The translations under genes and the position numbers were made by a program. A DNA stretch of 64,000 nt from Variovorax sp. TBS-050B (GTDB lineage: Bacteria > Pseudomonadota > Gammaproteobacteria > Burkholderiales > Burkholderiaceae_C): the NCBI RefSeq assembly GCF_029893635.1, contig NZ_JARXYR010000002.1, forward strand, positions 4,749,001 through 4,813,000, in the 5' to 3' direction. Under the pieces are notes generated by a model, which was not told where the DNA came from, made no database searches, and was given only the letters and a program-made list of their open reading frames with translations. The first letter of the stretch is position 1; every line of letters starts with the position of its first letter. Shown piece by piece: positions 1 to 9,101 of this stretch.

Positions 1-106
1 TCAGGTTGCGCATCGGCTCGGCCAGCGGCAGATAGAACACGCCGACGATCAAAGGGATCGCGACGATGCGCGTCCAGGTCATGATGGTCGGGAGGGTCCA
101 GAACAT
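1..106 (-). CDS. pgsA: CDP-diacylglycerol--glycerol-3-phosphate 3-phosphatidyltransferase, N-terminal part
   Basis: Only the first 35 codons are inside the window; the gene runs off the left edge. They begin MFWTLPTIMTWTRI and continue into a hydrophobic segment, as in the first membrane helix of PgsA, the inner-membrane enzyme that makes phosphatidylglycerophosphate from CDP-diacylglycerol and glycerol-3-phosphate. The placement supports this: uvrC lies immediately upstream on the same strand with a 46-bp gap, and uvrC-pgsA is a common proteobacterial pair. The catalytic CDP-alcohol phosphotransferase motif lies outside the window, so the call rests on the N-terminus and context. Confidence 0.8.
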   Translation of the reverse strand, partial: MFWTLPTIMTWTRIVAIPLIVGVFYLPLAEPMRNL

Positions 107-152
107 ATGCGGGCGATTGTGTCATGCCGGGAGTGGCCCCGGCGCTTCTCGC

Positions 153-2114
153 CTAATGCAGGGCCTTGTAGATTTCCTCGGCGAGGTCGGTCGCGATGCC
201 TTCGACCGAGGCGATGTCCGCCACGCTCGCCGCCGCCACGCCGCGGATGCCGCCGAAGCGCTGCAGCAGCCGGGCGCGGCGCTTCGGTCCGATGCCCGGA
301 ATGTCCTCGAGCTGGCTGCCGCCCACGCGCACCTTCGCGCGCTTGGCGCGCATGCCGGTGATCGCGAAGCGGTGCGCCTCGTCTCGGATCTGCGCGACCA
401 GCATCAGCGCCGCCGAGTCCTTGCCCAGGTAGACCTTCTCGCGGCCGTCGGCGAACACCAGTTCCTCGAGCCCGACCTTGCGGCCCTCGCCCTTCTCCAC
501 GCCGACGATCAGCGACAGCGGCAGACCGAGTTCGCTGAACACCTCGCGCGCCATCGACACCTGGCCCTTGCCGCCGTCCACCAGCACTAGGTCGGGCATG
601 CGCGCGGCCCGGGTGCGCGGCGGCGCGTCGCTGCCGGCACCGGCCGCATCGCCCGCGGGCGGCGCATCGGTCTCGGCCGCCATCGCCTCGGCCAGCTTGC
701 CGTAGCGGCGGTGCAGCACCTGACGCATGGCGGCATAGTCGTCGCCGGGCGTGATGCCCTCGATGTTGTAGCGGCGGTACTCGCGGTTCTGCATCGCATG
801 GCGCTCGAACACCACGCACGAGGCCTGCGTGGCCTCGCCCGCGGTGTGCGAGATGTCGAAGCATTCGATGCGGAAGTTGTCGAGGTCGTCGGGCGCGAGT
901 TCCAGCGCGTCGGCGAGCGCGCGCGTGCGCGCCTGCTGCGAGCCCTCCTCGGCCAGCAGCCGGGCGAGCTGCAGCCCGGCGTTGGTCTCGGCCATCTCGA
1001 GCCAGTGGCGGCGCTGCTCGCGCGGCTGGAACACCGCCGTCACGCGCGAGCCGGCCTGCTGCGAGATCGCCTCGATCAGTTCGCGGCTCACCGGGTGGCT
1101 GAGCACCAGCGTGGCGGGCACCGGCACGTCGATGTAGTGCTGGGCGATGAAGGCTTCGAGCACCTGCACCTCGACCGGGTCGGCCAGCGCGGGCAGCGCG
1201 CCCTCCTCCGCGTCGAGTTCGCCGTGATGAATCTGCGAGGCGTCCTCCACATGCACCGGAAAGTAGGGCCGGTCGCCCAGATGCCGCCCGCCGCGCACCA
1301 TCGCGAGATTGACGCAGGCCTTGCCGCCCTGCACCTTCACCGCGAGGATGTCCACGTCCTTGTCCGACGCGATCTCGATCGACTGCTGGTGCAGCACGCG
1401 CGAGATCGCCGACATCTGGTTGCGCAGCTCGGCCGCCTGCTCGAATTCGAGCCTCTCGGCATGCGCGGTCATCCGCGCCTCGAGCTTCGAGAGCACGAGC
1501 TGGGTGTCGCCCATCAGGAAGGCCTCCGCGCTCGCCACGTCCTGCGCATAGGCCTCGGGCGCGATGTAGCCCACGCAGGGGCCCGAACAGCGCTTGATCT
1601 GGTAGAGCAGGCAGGGCCGCGTGCGGTTGGCGTACACCGTGTCCTCGCAGGTGCGCAGCCTGAACACCTTCTGCAGCAGCTGGATCGATTCCTTCACCGC
1701 CCACGCGCTCGGGTAGGGCCCGAAGTAGCGGTGCTTCTTGTCGACCGACCCGCGGTAGTAGGCGAGCCGCGGAAACTGGTGCGATGCGATCTTGAGGTAG
1801 GGATAGCTCTTGTCGTCGCGAAACAAGATGTTGTAGCGCGGCTTGAGCGTCTTGATCAGGTTGTTCTCGAGCAGCAGCGCCTCGGCCTCGGAGCGCACCA
1901 CGGTGGTCTCCATGCGCGCGATCTTCGAGATCATGTGGCCGATGCGCGTGCCGCCGTGGTTCTTCTGGAAGTAGTTGGCGACCCGCTTCTTGAGGTTGCG
2001 CGCCTTGCCCACGTAGAGCACCGCGCCCGCCGCGTCGAAATAGCGGTAGACGCCGGGCAGCTGCGGCAGGGCCGCGACTTCGCTGAGCAGTTGTTCGGAA
2101 TGCACGTCGGACAT
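153..2114 (-). CDS. uvrC: UvrABC excinuclease subunit C
   Basis: Nucleotide excision repair nuclease that makes both incisions around a UvrB-bound lesion. The 653-residue product has an N-terminal GIY-YIG domain (GVY at 21-23, YVG at 34-36), a UVR helical segment for UvrB binding ([13 protein letters not shown]), the RNase H-like endonuclease domain with FDISH, and a C-terminal tandem helix-hairpin-helix starting near [10 protein letters not shown]. An Ala/Pro-rich insert of about 30 residues precedes [12 protein letters not shown] and is probably a linker. The start chosen is the ATG at 2114 ([10 protein letters not shown]), because family homology begins about ten residues later; an upstream ATG at 2138 would add eight residues. 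pgsA follows on the same strand. Confidence 0.97.
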   Translation of the reverse strand: MSDVHSEQLLSEVAALPQLPGVYRYFDAAGAVLYVGKARNLKKRVANYFQKNHGGTRIGHMISKIARMETTVVRSEAEALLLENNLIKTLKPRYNILFRDDKSYPYLKIASHQFPRLAYYRGSVDKKHRYFGPYPSAWAVKESIQLLQKVFRLRTCEDTVYANRTRPCLLYQIKRCSGPCVGYIAPEAYAQDVASAEAFLMGDTQLVLSKLEARMTAHAERLEFEQAAELRNQMSAISRVLHQQSIEIASDKDVDILAVKVQGGKACVNLAMVRGGRHLGDRPYFPVHVEDASQIHHGELDAEEGALPALADPVEVQVLEAFIAQHYIDVPVPATLVLSHPVSRELIEAISQQAGSRVTAVFQPREQRRHWLEMAETNAGLQLARLLAEEGSQQARTRALADALELAPDDLDNFRIECFDISHTAGEATQASCVVFERHAMQNREYRRYNIEGITPGDDYAAMRQVLHRRYGKLAEAMAAETDAPPAGDAAGAGSDAPPRTRAARMPDLVLVDGGKGQVSMAREVFSELGLPLSLIVGVEKGEGRKVGLEELVFADGREKVYLGKDSAALMLVAQIRDEAHRFAITGMRAKRAKVRVGGSQLEDIPGIGPKRRARLLQRFGGIRGVAAASVADIASVEGIATDLAEEIYKALH

Positions 2115-2181
2115 GGCGGCTATTGTGGCGCGCGGCACGGGCGAAGCGGCGGCCGCGCGGCGCCGCTGCGGCCGCCCGGGG

Positions 2182-3615
2182 TTATTTGGCGAGTTCGCTC
2201 ACCAGGCGGTAGAGGAACTCGCGCCCGTCGTAGAGCCGCCGGATCTCGATGCGCTCGTCCAGGCCGTGGGCGCGCGCATCGGCCGGGTCGAGGAACATGC
2301 CGGTCACGCCGTACATCGGGATGCCGGCGTTGCGCAGGAAGCGGCTGTCGGTGGCGCCGGTGCTCATCGCGGGCACCACCGGCACGCCCGGCCACATCGC
2401 CTGCGTGAGCGACTCGACCGTCTTCACCAGGTCGCCATTGAGCGGCGAGGCCGGGCTGCGCAGCGGCTTGCCGACGTTGCGCAGCACGATCTTGTCGTTG
2501 CCGATCGCCTGCGTCAGCTGGCGCTCGACCTCCTCCGGATCGTCGTGCGGCAGGATGCGGCAGTTGACCGTGGCCTTGGCCGACTGCGGCAGCGCGTTCT
2601 CGGCATGCCCGGCCTGCACCATCGTCGCCACGCAGGTGGTGCGCAGCTGGGCGTTGTAGGCCGGGTTGGCCGTCATGCGCTCGAGCACGGCGGCATCGGG
2701 ATTGCCGGTGCCGATCGCGCGCATGTCCTCGGCGAGCTGGCCGGTCGCGAACGGCGCGCTGCGCGCGAAATAGGTCCGCGTCACGTCCGCGAGCTTGATC
2801 GGGAACGCATGGTTGCCGAGGCGCTCGAGCGCGGCCGACAGCGCGTAGATCGGATTGTTCTTCGTCGGCACCGAGCTGTGGCCGCCCACGTCGCGCGCCT
2901 CGAGCACGTAGGTGGTGTACATCTTCTCGGCCACCTGCATGCGGTGCAGGTTGGGCTTGCCGCCGCGCAGCTCGCCGCCGCCGCCTTCGTTGATGCCGAA
3001 CTCCGCCTGCAGCAGTTCGGGCTTGTTGTTGATGAGCCAGAAGGCGCCGTTGCTGAGCGCGTCACCGCGCTCCTCGTCCGCGGTGAGCGCGAGGATGATG
3101 TCGCGCTTCGGCTTGAAGCCCTCCTGCTTGAGCTGCGCCAGCACCGACACCAGCGCCGCCGCCATCGCCTTGTCGTCGATCGCGCCGCGCGCGGTGAAGT
3201 AGCCGCCGCTTTCCTGCAGCTTGAAGGGGTCGGTCTTCCAGTCCTCGCGCCGCGCCTCCACCACGTCGATGTGGGCCAGCAGCAGCAGCGGCTTCTTGCT
3301 GCCGTCGCCCTTGAAGCGGAGCACCAGGTTGCCCTTCTTCGGGAAGGGCTCGAAGATCTGGATGTCGCCGGGCGCGAAGCCCGCCTCGAGCAGGCGCTTC
3401 TCCATCGCGCGCGCCGCCTGCGTGTTGTCGCCCACCGAATGGGTGGTGTTGATCTCGATCAGCTCCTTGTAGATCTCGCGGAAGCGCTGCTGCTGAGGCG
3501 ACAAGGGCGCGTCCTGGGCCTGCGCCGCAAGCCCCCCGAGCGCGAGGGACAGGGCGAGCAGGGTTCTCGCGACACCATGGGAAAGCGGGGAACGGCGACG
3601 ACGCGGCAGGCGCAT
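2182..3615 (-). CDS. M20 family metallopeptidase, secreted
   Basis: Predicted zinc-dependent carboxypeptidase or aminoacylase of the M20/ArgE/DapE family, 477 residues. An Arg-rich N-terminus followed by a hydrophobic stretch ending in AAQAQD looks like a cleavable signal peptide, so the enzyme probably works in the periplasm. Metal-site motifs are visible in order: [10 protein letters not shown] (His and Asp), GAIDDKAM (bridging Asp) and TADEERGD (adjacent catalytic and metal-binding Glu). A dimerisation domain follows around GGHSSVP. The ATG at 3615 has a GGAGAG ribosome-binding sequence; longer in-frame extensions run through the oppositely oriented earP and were discarded. The substrate cannot be told from sequence. 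Confidence 0.88.
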   Translation of the reverse strand: MRLPRRRRSPLSHGVARTLLALSLALGGLAAQAQDAPLSPQQQRFREIYKELIEINTTHSVGDNTQAARAMEKRLLEAGFAPGDIQIFEPFPKKGNLVLRFKGDGSKKPLLLLAHIDVVEARREDWKTDPFKLQESGGYFTARGAIDDKAMAAALVSVLAQLKQEGFKPKRDIILALTADEERGDALSNGAFWLINNKPELLQAEFGINEGGGGELRGGKPNLHRMQVAEKMYTTYVLEARDVGGHSSVPTKNNPIYALSAALERLGNHAFPIKLADVTRTYFARSAPFATGQLAEDMRAIGTGNPDAAVLERMTANPAYNAQLRTTCVATMVQAGHAENALPQSAKATVNCRILPHDDPEEVERQLTQAIGNDKIVLRNVGKPLRSPASPLNGDLVKTVESLTQAMWPGVPVVPAMSTGATDSRFLRNAGIPMYGVTGMFLDPADARAHGLDERIEIRRLYDGREFLYRLVSELAK

Positions 3616-3700
3616 GTTTCTCTCTCCGGCTGTTGTGGTGGCGGGCAGCATACCAAGCGACGGCTCGCGCGCACGCGCCGGCACGGGCACACTCCGGGCC

Positions 3701-4801
3701 ATGCAATGGGACATCTTCTGCCGGGTCATCGACAACCATGGCGACCTCGGCGTCTGCTGGCGGCTCTCGACCCAGCTCGCGGCGCTCGGCGAGCGCGTGC
3801 GGCTGTGGATCGACGACGCCACCGCGCTGCACTGGATGGCGCCCGCGGGCTGCGAGGGCGTGCAGCGGGTCGACTGGCTCGACCCGGCCGCGGTCCGCGA
3901 GGCCGCCGCCGCGCCGGCGCCCGACGTGCTGATCGAAGCCTTCGGCTGCGACCCCGCGCCCGCGCTGATCGTGCGCTTTGCCGAGGCGGCGCACGCGCCG
4001 GGTGCGCCGCCGCGGGCCTGGATCAACCTCGAATACCTCTCGGCCGAGCCCTACGTCGAACGCCTGCACGGCCTGCCCTCGCCCGTGTTCAAGGGCCCTG
4101 GCGCCGGGCTCTCGAAGCGCTTCTTCTACCCGGGCTTCACGCCGGCCACGGGCGGACTGCTGCGCGAACCGGGCCTGGCGCAGCGGCGGGCGCGCTTCGA
4201 CCGCGCCGGGTGGCTCGCGGCGCAGCAGATCCCGTGGCAGCCTGGCGAACGGCTGGTGTCGCTCTTCTGCTACGAACCGCCCGCGCTCGCCGAGCTGCTG
4301 GCGCAGCTTGCGGCCGCGCCCGTGCCCACGCGGCTGCTGGTGACCGCGGGCCGCGCCGCGCATGCCGTCAAGGCCTTTTTCGCGGAACGGCAGCCGCCCG
4401 GCCATGCGCTCGCCGGCTTCGGGGTGCTGTCGATCTCCTGCCTACCCTACCTGACGCAGGTCGATTTCGACCATCTGCTGTGGGCCTGCGACCTCAATTT
4501 CGTCCGGGGCGAGGACTCGATCGTGCGCGCCCTCTGGGCCGGCGCGCCGCTGGTGTGGCAGATCTATCCCCAGGACGACGACGCCCACCACGTCAAGCTC
4601 AACGCCTGGCTCGACTGGCTGGGCGCGCCGGCGTCGCTGCGGCAGTTCCACCACGCCTGGAACGGCTTCGGCGAGGCGCCGCTGCCCCCGCTCGCCGACC
4701 TGGAGCCGTGGGGCGGAACGGTGCGCGCCGCGCGCGAAAAGCTGCAGGCCCAGGACGATCTGGTCACCCAATTGCAACGCTGGGTCGCCGGAAAAAGCTA
4801 A
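3701..4801 (+). CDS. earP: EF-P arginine rhamnosyltransferase EarP
   Basis: Transfers rhamnose from dTDP-beta-L-rhamnose to a single arginine of elongation factor P, activating it for rescue of ribosomes stalled at proline stretches. The 366-residue product has the family signature DNHGD at 11-15 followed by LGVCWRL, whose aspartates are essential in characterised EarP proteins, and the C-terminal RGEDS motif (Glu near 271) in the nucleotide-sugar site. The start at 3701 (MQWDIFCRV) matches the family N-terminus; an upstream in-frame start at 3614 would add 29 unrelated residues. Its partner efp follows 171 bp downstream, the usual arrangement, and carries the matching Arg32. Confidence 0.95.
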   Translation: MQWDIFCRVIDNHGDLGVCWRLSTQLAALGERVRLWIDDATALHWMAPAGCEGVQRVDWLDPAAVREAAAAPAPDVLIEAFGCDPAPALIVRFAEAAHAPGAPPRAWINLEYLSAEPYVERLHGLPSPVFKGPGAGLSKRFFYPGFTPATGGLLREPGLAQRRARFDRAGWLAAQQIPWQPGERLVSLFCYEPPALAELLAQLAAAPVPTRLLVTAGRAAHAVKAFFAERQPPGHALAGFGVLSISCLPYLTQVDFDHLLWACDLNFVRGEDSIVRALWAGAPLVWQIYPQDDDAHHVKLNAWLDWLGAPASLRQFHHAWNGFGEAPLPPLADLEPWGGTVRAAREKLQAQDDLVTQLQRWVAGKS

Positions 4802-4972
4802 AATAGCGGGCTTTGCGGATTTCGGCCCGGATCGACACCATCCGAGATGCTCCCGCCAAACCTGCTTTAAAACCCGCCGCGGGACCTGTACCGCGGGGCC
4901 AATTCCTCGGCAATCTTGCAAAAGCCGCCGAGGGCCCCGTGCACCGAGCGGCCAACATCCAGAGAACCTGAT
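4802..4972 (+). other. efp 5' leader with inverted repeats
   Basis: This 171-bp stretch separates earP from efp. A TAAAAT hexamer overlaps the earP stop codon (4799-4804) and could be a -10 element, but no well-spaced -35 is visible. An inverted repeat CCTCGGC (4905-4911) / GCCGAGG (4927-4933) and a CCGCGG repeat just upstream could fold in the transcript. No open reading frame or known riboswitch was recognised. A leader this long suggests efp can be transcribed separately from earP. Confidence 0.35.
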
Positions 4973-5527
4973 ATGAAAATCGCTCAAGAAATCCGCGCCG
5001 GCAACGTGATCATGCACGGCAAGGACCCGATGGTCGTGCTCAAGACCGAATACAGCCGCGGCGGCCGCAACAGCGCCACCGTGCGCATGAAGATGAAGAG
5101 CCTGATCGCCAACTTCAACACCGAAGTGGTCTTCAAGGCCGACGACAAGATGGACCAGATCGTGCTCGACAAGAAGGAGTGCACCTACTCCTACTTCGCC
5201 GACCCGATGTACGTCTTCATGGACACCGAGTACAACCAGTACGAAGTCGAAGCCGAGAACATGGGCGACGCCCTGAACTACCTCGAGGACGGCATGCCTG
5301 CCGAAGTGGTGTTCTACGACGGCAAGGCCATCTCGGTCGAACTGCCCACCAGCGTCGAGCGCGAAATCACCTGGACCGAGCCGGCCGTCAAGGGCGACAC
5401 CTCGGGCAAGGTCATGAAGCCCGCCAAGATCTCGACCGGCTTCGAAGTGCCGGTGCCGCTGTTCGTCTCGCAAGGCGACAAGATCGAAATCGACACCCGC
5501 ACGGGCGAATACCGCAAGCGCGTCTGA
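4973..5527 (+). CDS. efp: Translation elongation factor P, arginine type
   Basis: The 184-residue EF-P binds between the ribosomal P and E sites and speeds peptide bond formation at consecutive prolines. The three beta-barrel domains have the usual length and order. The loop at the tip of domain I reads SRGGRNSA and places Arg at position 32, the residue rhamnosylated by EarP; this separates it from lysine-type EF-P modified by EpmA/EpmB. The ATG at 4973 gives the canonical [11 protein letters not shown] start. earP lies upstream and a strong terminator follows, so efp ends its transcription unit. Confidence 0.98.
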   Translation: MKIAQEIRAGNVIMHGKDPMVVLKTEYSRGGRNSATVRMKMKSLIANFNTEVVFKADDKMDQIVLDKKECTYSYFADPMYVFMDTEYNQYEVEAENMGDALNYLEDGMPAEVVFYDGKAISVELPTSVEREITWTEPAVKGDTSGKVMKPAKISTGFEVPVPLFVSQGDKIEIDTRTGEYRKRV

Positions 5528-5550
5528 GCCTGCGCGGCCCGAACGACCGA

Positions 5551-5576
5551 AGGCTCCGCGAGGAGCCTTTTTCTTT
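5551..5576 (+). terminator. Rho-independent terminator after efp
   Basis: AGGCTCC pairs with GGAGCCT around a four-base loop (GCGA) and is followed directly by TTTTTCTTT. It lies 24 bp after the efp stop codon. Confidence 0.9.
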
Positions 5577-5633
5577 GGCGCGCCCGCCGGCCGCAACGCT
5601 GCACAATGCAGCGATTCCCTCGGCAGATTCTTC

Positions 5634-6497
5634 ATGAACAACACGCACGACCTTCACGACAAACGCCTCGCCGACGCCTGGGCCACGCTCAAGACGCACG
5701 CCGAGAAAGGCCTCCCCCTCGATCCCGATCCCTCGCGCATCGCCTTCGCCGATCCGGAGTTCCTGCTGCGCCGTGAAACCCGCGGCATCCGCATGCAGCT
5801 CGAGCTCATGAAGCCCGACCTGGAGCAGCGCGCCCACGGCATCGAGAACACCATCGTGGTCTTCGGCAGCGCGCGCTTCCGCAGCGAAGAGGAAGCGGCC
5901 GAACTCGTCGCGAACGCCGAAGCCGCCGGCGACGCCGCCACGGCCGAGCGCTGGCGCCGCCTCGCGCGCAGCTCGCACTACTACGAGAAGGCACGCGCGT
6001 TCGGCAAGCTCGTCGCGCAGTACAGCAGCGACAAGGAGCCCGAGGACAAGCTCTTCATCTGCACCGGCGGCGGCCCCGGCATCATGCAGGCGGCCAACCG
6101 CGGCGCGCACGAAGGCGGCGGCCTCTCGGTCGGCCTGGCCATCGCGCTGCCGATGGAGGAAGCGGCCAACCCTTACGTCACGCCCGCGCTGAGCTTCAAG
6201 TTCCACTACTTCGCGATCCGCAAGATGCATTTCATGATGCGTGCGAAGGCGCTGGTGGCGTTCCCGGGCGGCTTCGGCACGCTCGACGAGCTGTTCGAGG
6301 TCATCACGCTGGTGCAGACCCGCAAGTCGCAGCCGGTGCCGATCGTGCTGTTCGGCTCGGACTACTGGAAGAAGCTGATCGACTTCGACTTCCTGGTCGA
6401 GGAAGGCGTGATCTCGCCAGGCGACGTGGACCTGTTCGAATACGTCGACACGCCCGAAGACGGCTGGAACGCGATCAAGCGCTTCTACAAGCTGTAG
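5634..6497 (+). CDS. LOG family protein (nucleotide 5'-monophosphate nucleosidase-like)
   Basis: A 287-residue Rossmann-like protein of the LOG/YgdH superfamily, whose members hydrolyse the N-glycosidic bond of nucleoside monophosphates, including cytokinin precursors. The signature appears in two parts: TGGGPGIMQAANRGA near the middle, and PGGFGTLDE at 211-219, which carries the catalytic region. The N-terminal 90 residues are a helical extension absent from short LOG proteins, so this is a long-type member whose substrate is uncertain. It is transcribed alone between the efp terminator and a convergent MFS gene. Cytokinin activation is possible but not supported by context. Confidence 0.85.
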   Translation: MNNTHDLHDKRLADAWATLKTHAEKGLPLDPDPSRIAFADPEFLLRRETRGIRMQLELMKPDLEQRAHGIENTIVVFGSARFRSEEEAAELVANAEAAGDAATAERWRRLARSSHYYEKARAFGKLVAQYSSDKEPEDKLFICTGGGPGIMQAANRGAHEGGGLSVGLAIALPMEEAANPYVTPALSFKFHYFAIRKMHFMMRAKALVAFPGGFGTLDELFEVITLVQTRKSQPVPIVLFGSDYWKKLIDFDFLVEEGVISPGDVDLFEYVDTPEDGWNAIKRFYKL

Positions 6498-6538
6498 GCG
6501 CGCGCGGCGGGCGGGACCGGTCCGGACCCGCGCCGGGC

Positions 6539-7702
6539 TCAGACCTTCAGCCCCCAGGTGGCGCGCGCCCCGAGCGCCACCACGCCGCCCACGACCCAGA
6601 ACACGCCGGCGATGCCGATCAGCGCGCCGAGCGAGCCGAACAGCATCGGCATCGCCACACTGGAGGCATTAATGGTCATCAGCCGCAGGCCCAGCGCCTC
6701 GCCGTGGCGCGCGTGCGGCGTGATCTGGTGCAGCATGCTCATCACCATCGGCTGCACCGCGCCGAGCGCGAAGCCGAGGATCACCGAGCACAGGCCCATG
6801 GTCCAGGCCGAGTCGAGCAGCGGATAGACCGCGAACACCGCGGCGGTGACGACGGTGGAGCTCAGGATCACGCTGCGCTCGGACGCGCGCGAGGCGATGA
6901 TCGGCAGCACCACGCGGATCGCCGCGGCCGCCACCGCGAAGGCGCCCAGGATCGAGCCGATCACCGAAGCGCCGATGCCGCGGTCGTGCCCGAGCACCGG
7001 CAGCACGAAGGCATGCACGTCCCAGCTCGAGGACTGCAGCCAGTTCACGAACAGCAGGCGGCGGAACATCGGTTCGCGCAGCAGGTCCCAGGCGCGCGTG
7101 CGCGTCGCGCCCGCCACGGAGGCCGCGGGCGGCGGCTCGTGCGCGCCGCGCGCGAGCATCCAGCAGACGACCGGCAGCAGCGCCATGGCCGCGAAGCAGA
7201 CGCGGAAGGCCAGCAAGTCCGCGGGCACGCGACCCGCATGGTCGATCAGCAGGCCGGCCATGAAGGGGCCGACGAAGTTGGCGATCGCCGGCGCGATCGC
7301 GAGCCAGCTGAACACGCGCTTGAGCTGCGTGGGATCGGTCGCGGAGCGGCCCACGTGCCGCTGGAGCGCGATGACGGTCGCGCCGGTGGCGCCGCCCGTC
7401 AGCAGCGCCGCGAGGCACATGACCGGAAAGACCGGGAACACCAGCGCGAGCCCCGCGCCGATGGAAGCCGCCAGCACCGACAGCCACAGGGGCCGCTTGA
7501 AGCCGTGGCGGTCGGCAAAGCGCCCCGCCGGCAGCGCTAGGAACACCTGCGTGAGCGCGAACAGCGCGATCAGCAGGCCGACCGCCGCCGCGCTGTAGCC
7601 CTGCTGCAGCGCCAGGAGCGGCGTCGCGAGCCGCATGCCGGCCATGGTCGCATGCAGGCAGACCTGGGCGCCGATCACGCGCAGCAGTTCGGAACCTTTC
7701 AC
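6539..7702 (-). CDS. MFS transporter
   Basis: A 387-residue polytopic membrane protein with about twelve hydrophobic segments and the MFS loop motif between helices 2 and 3 (GRFADRHGFKRP). It is a proton-coupled carrier, possibly a drug or metabolite exporter; the substrate is unknown. The start is a GTG at 7702, giving VKGSELLRVIGAQ, whose first four bases overlap the rmuC stop codon (GTGA). This indicates translational coupling with rmuC upstream. The N-terminal helix begins right after this start, so no longer form is needed. Confidence 0.85.
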   Translation of the reverse strand: MKGSELLRVIGAQVCLHATMAGMRLATPLLALQQGYSAAAVGLLIALFALTQVFLALPAGRFADRHGFKRPLWLSVLAASIGAGLALVFPVFPVMCLAALLTGGATGATVIALQRHVGRSATDPTQLKRVFSWLAIAPAIANFVGPFMAGLLIDHAGRVPADLLAFRVCFAAMALLPVVCWMLARGAHEPPPAASVAGATRTRAWDLLREPMFRRLLFVNWLQSSSWDVHAFVLPVLGHDRGIGASVIGSILGAFAVAAAAIRVVLPIIASRASERSVILSSTVVTAAVFAVYPLLDSAWTMGLCSVILGFALGAVQPMVMSMLHQITPHARHGEALGLRLMTINASSVAMPMLFGSLGALIGIAGVFWVVGGVVALGARATWGLKV

Positions 7703-9069
7703 GGGGTGTCGTCGCCCTCGCTGTCGGCGGTGGGCGGCAGCAGCGCCTGCGACTGCGCCTCGGGCAGTGCCTCGACCTTGCGCAGCGCGAGGCGCATCTG
7801 CTTGGCGCGCGTGTCGGCCTTGTCGATGGTGTCGGAGGCCTTGGCCACCTGCTCCTTGATGCGCGCGACCCATTCGCCATAGCGCTCGAACTCGGTCTTG
7901 ACCGCGCCCAGCACCTTCCAGACCTCGGAGGCCTGCTGCTCGAGCGCGAGGGTGCGGAAGCCCATGTGCAGGCTGTTGAGCATCGCGAGCAAGGTGGTCG
8001 GTCCCGCGAGCGTCACGCGGTGCTGGCGCTGGATCGCGTCCATCAGGCCCGGACGGCGCAGCACCTCGGCATAGAGGCTCTCGACCGGCAGGAACATGAT
8101 CGCGAAATCGGTGGTGTGCGGCGCGGCGAGATAGCTCTCGGCGATGGACTTGGCCTCGCTGCGCACGCGCGCCTCGAGCGCCTTGGCGGCGATCTCGGCG
8201 CCCGCGGCGTCGGCACGCTCGTGCGCATCGATCAGCCGTTCGTAGTCGTCGCGCGGGAACTTGGCATCGATCGGCAGCCACACCGGTGCGCCGTCGTCGC
8301 CGCGGCCCGGGAAGCGGATCGCGAAATCGACGCGCTGGCCGCTGCGCGGCTTGGTCTCGATCTGCCGGGCGTACTGGTCGGCCGTGAGCACCTGCTCCAA
8401 CAGCGCCTCGAGCTGCACCTCGCCGAACACGCCGCGCGTCTTCACGTTGGTCAGCACCCGCTGCAGGCTGCCCACGCCCACCGCGAGCGTCTGCATCTCG
8501 CCCAGGCCCTTGTGCACCTGCTCGAGCCGCTCGGCCACCTGCTTGAAGCTCTCGCCGAGCCGCGCCTCGAGCGTGCTCTGGAGCTTCTCGTCGACCGTCC
8601 GTCGCATCTCCTCGAGCTTGGCGGTGTTGGTCTGCTGCAGCTGCGCGAGCTGCGTTTCCATGGTCGCACGCACTTCGGCCAGGCGGCGCGCGTTCGATTC
8701 GCTCAGGCCCTGCAACTGGTTGTTGAGCGTGTCGCCGAGGTTCTTCTGCAGCGATGCGAGCTGCAGCGAGAAGGCGTCGAGCTGGGCGTTCTGCGTGCGC
8801 GTGGCCTCGGCGCCCTGCTGCACCAGCGCCTGCTGGAAGGTGGCGAAGGCCTGCGCGGTCTCCTGCCGCGCGCCGCGCGAGCTTTCGCCGATCTCGTGGC
8901 GCAGTTCGCGCTCGGTGCGCTCGTGGGCGGACGCCATGGCGGCGAGCGTGCCCAGCACCTCGCCGTGGTCGGGCGTGGGCGGCCGGCGCGCGAGCAGCCA
9001 GACCAGCAGTGCCAGCTGGACCACGGCGAGCGCAGCCAGCGCGAGAAGGATCAATTCGGTCGGTTCCAA
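7699..9069 (-). CDS. rmuC: DNA recombination protein RmuC
   Basis: RmuC limits recombination at inverted repeats in E. coli and has a nuclease-like C-terminal domain. The 456-residue product shows an N-terminal membrane anchor (about residues 5-26), a long Gln/Ala/Glu-rich coiled coil to about residue 200, and the RmuC core beginning near GVFGEVQLEALLEQVL. The only plausible start is a TTG at 9069: the upstream frame closes at a stop before any ATG, and the next internal ATG would remove the membrane anchor. The downstream MFS gene overlaps the stop by four bases. Confidence 0.93.
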   Translation of the reverse strand: MEPTELILLALAALAVVQLALLVWLLARRPPTPDHGEVLGTLAAMASAHERTERELRHEIGESSRGARQETAQAFATFQQALVQQGAEATRTQNAQLDAFSLQLASLQKNLGDTLNNQLQGLSESNARRLAEVRATMETQLAQLQQTNTAKLEEMRRTVDEKLQSTLEARLGESFKQVAERLEQVHKGLGEMQTLAVGVGSLQRVLTNVKTRGVFGEVQLEALLEQVLTADQYARQIETKPRSGQRVDFAIRFPGRGDDGAPVWLPIDAKFPRDDYERLIDAHERADAAGAEIAAKALEARVRSEAKSIAESYLAAPHTTDFAIMFLPVESLYAEVLRRPGLMDAIQRQHRVTLAGPTTLLAMLNSLHMGFRTLALEQQASEVWKVLGAVKTEFERYGEWVARIKEQVAKASDTIDKADTRAKQMRLALRKVEALPEAQSQALLPPTADSEGDDTP

Positions 9070-9101
9070 GGTGCGATGCGGTCTCTCTGTCTAGGCGCTG
9101 T

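Noticed and set aside
4799..4804. TAAAAT as the efp promoter
   Set aside because: The only -35-like hexamer (TTGCAA at 4772-4777) is 21 bp away, too far for a standard sigma-70 promoter; mentioned under the leader but not called.
2113..4806. Open frame of 897 codons over the M20 peptidase and earP
   Set aside because: It lies antisense to the peptidase and in the wrong frame of earP, and its composition is that of a shadow frame.
6498..6538. Terminator between the LOG gene and the MFS gene
   Set aside because: The 41-bp gap is GC-rich with partial self-complementarity but no clean stem and no T-tract on either strand.
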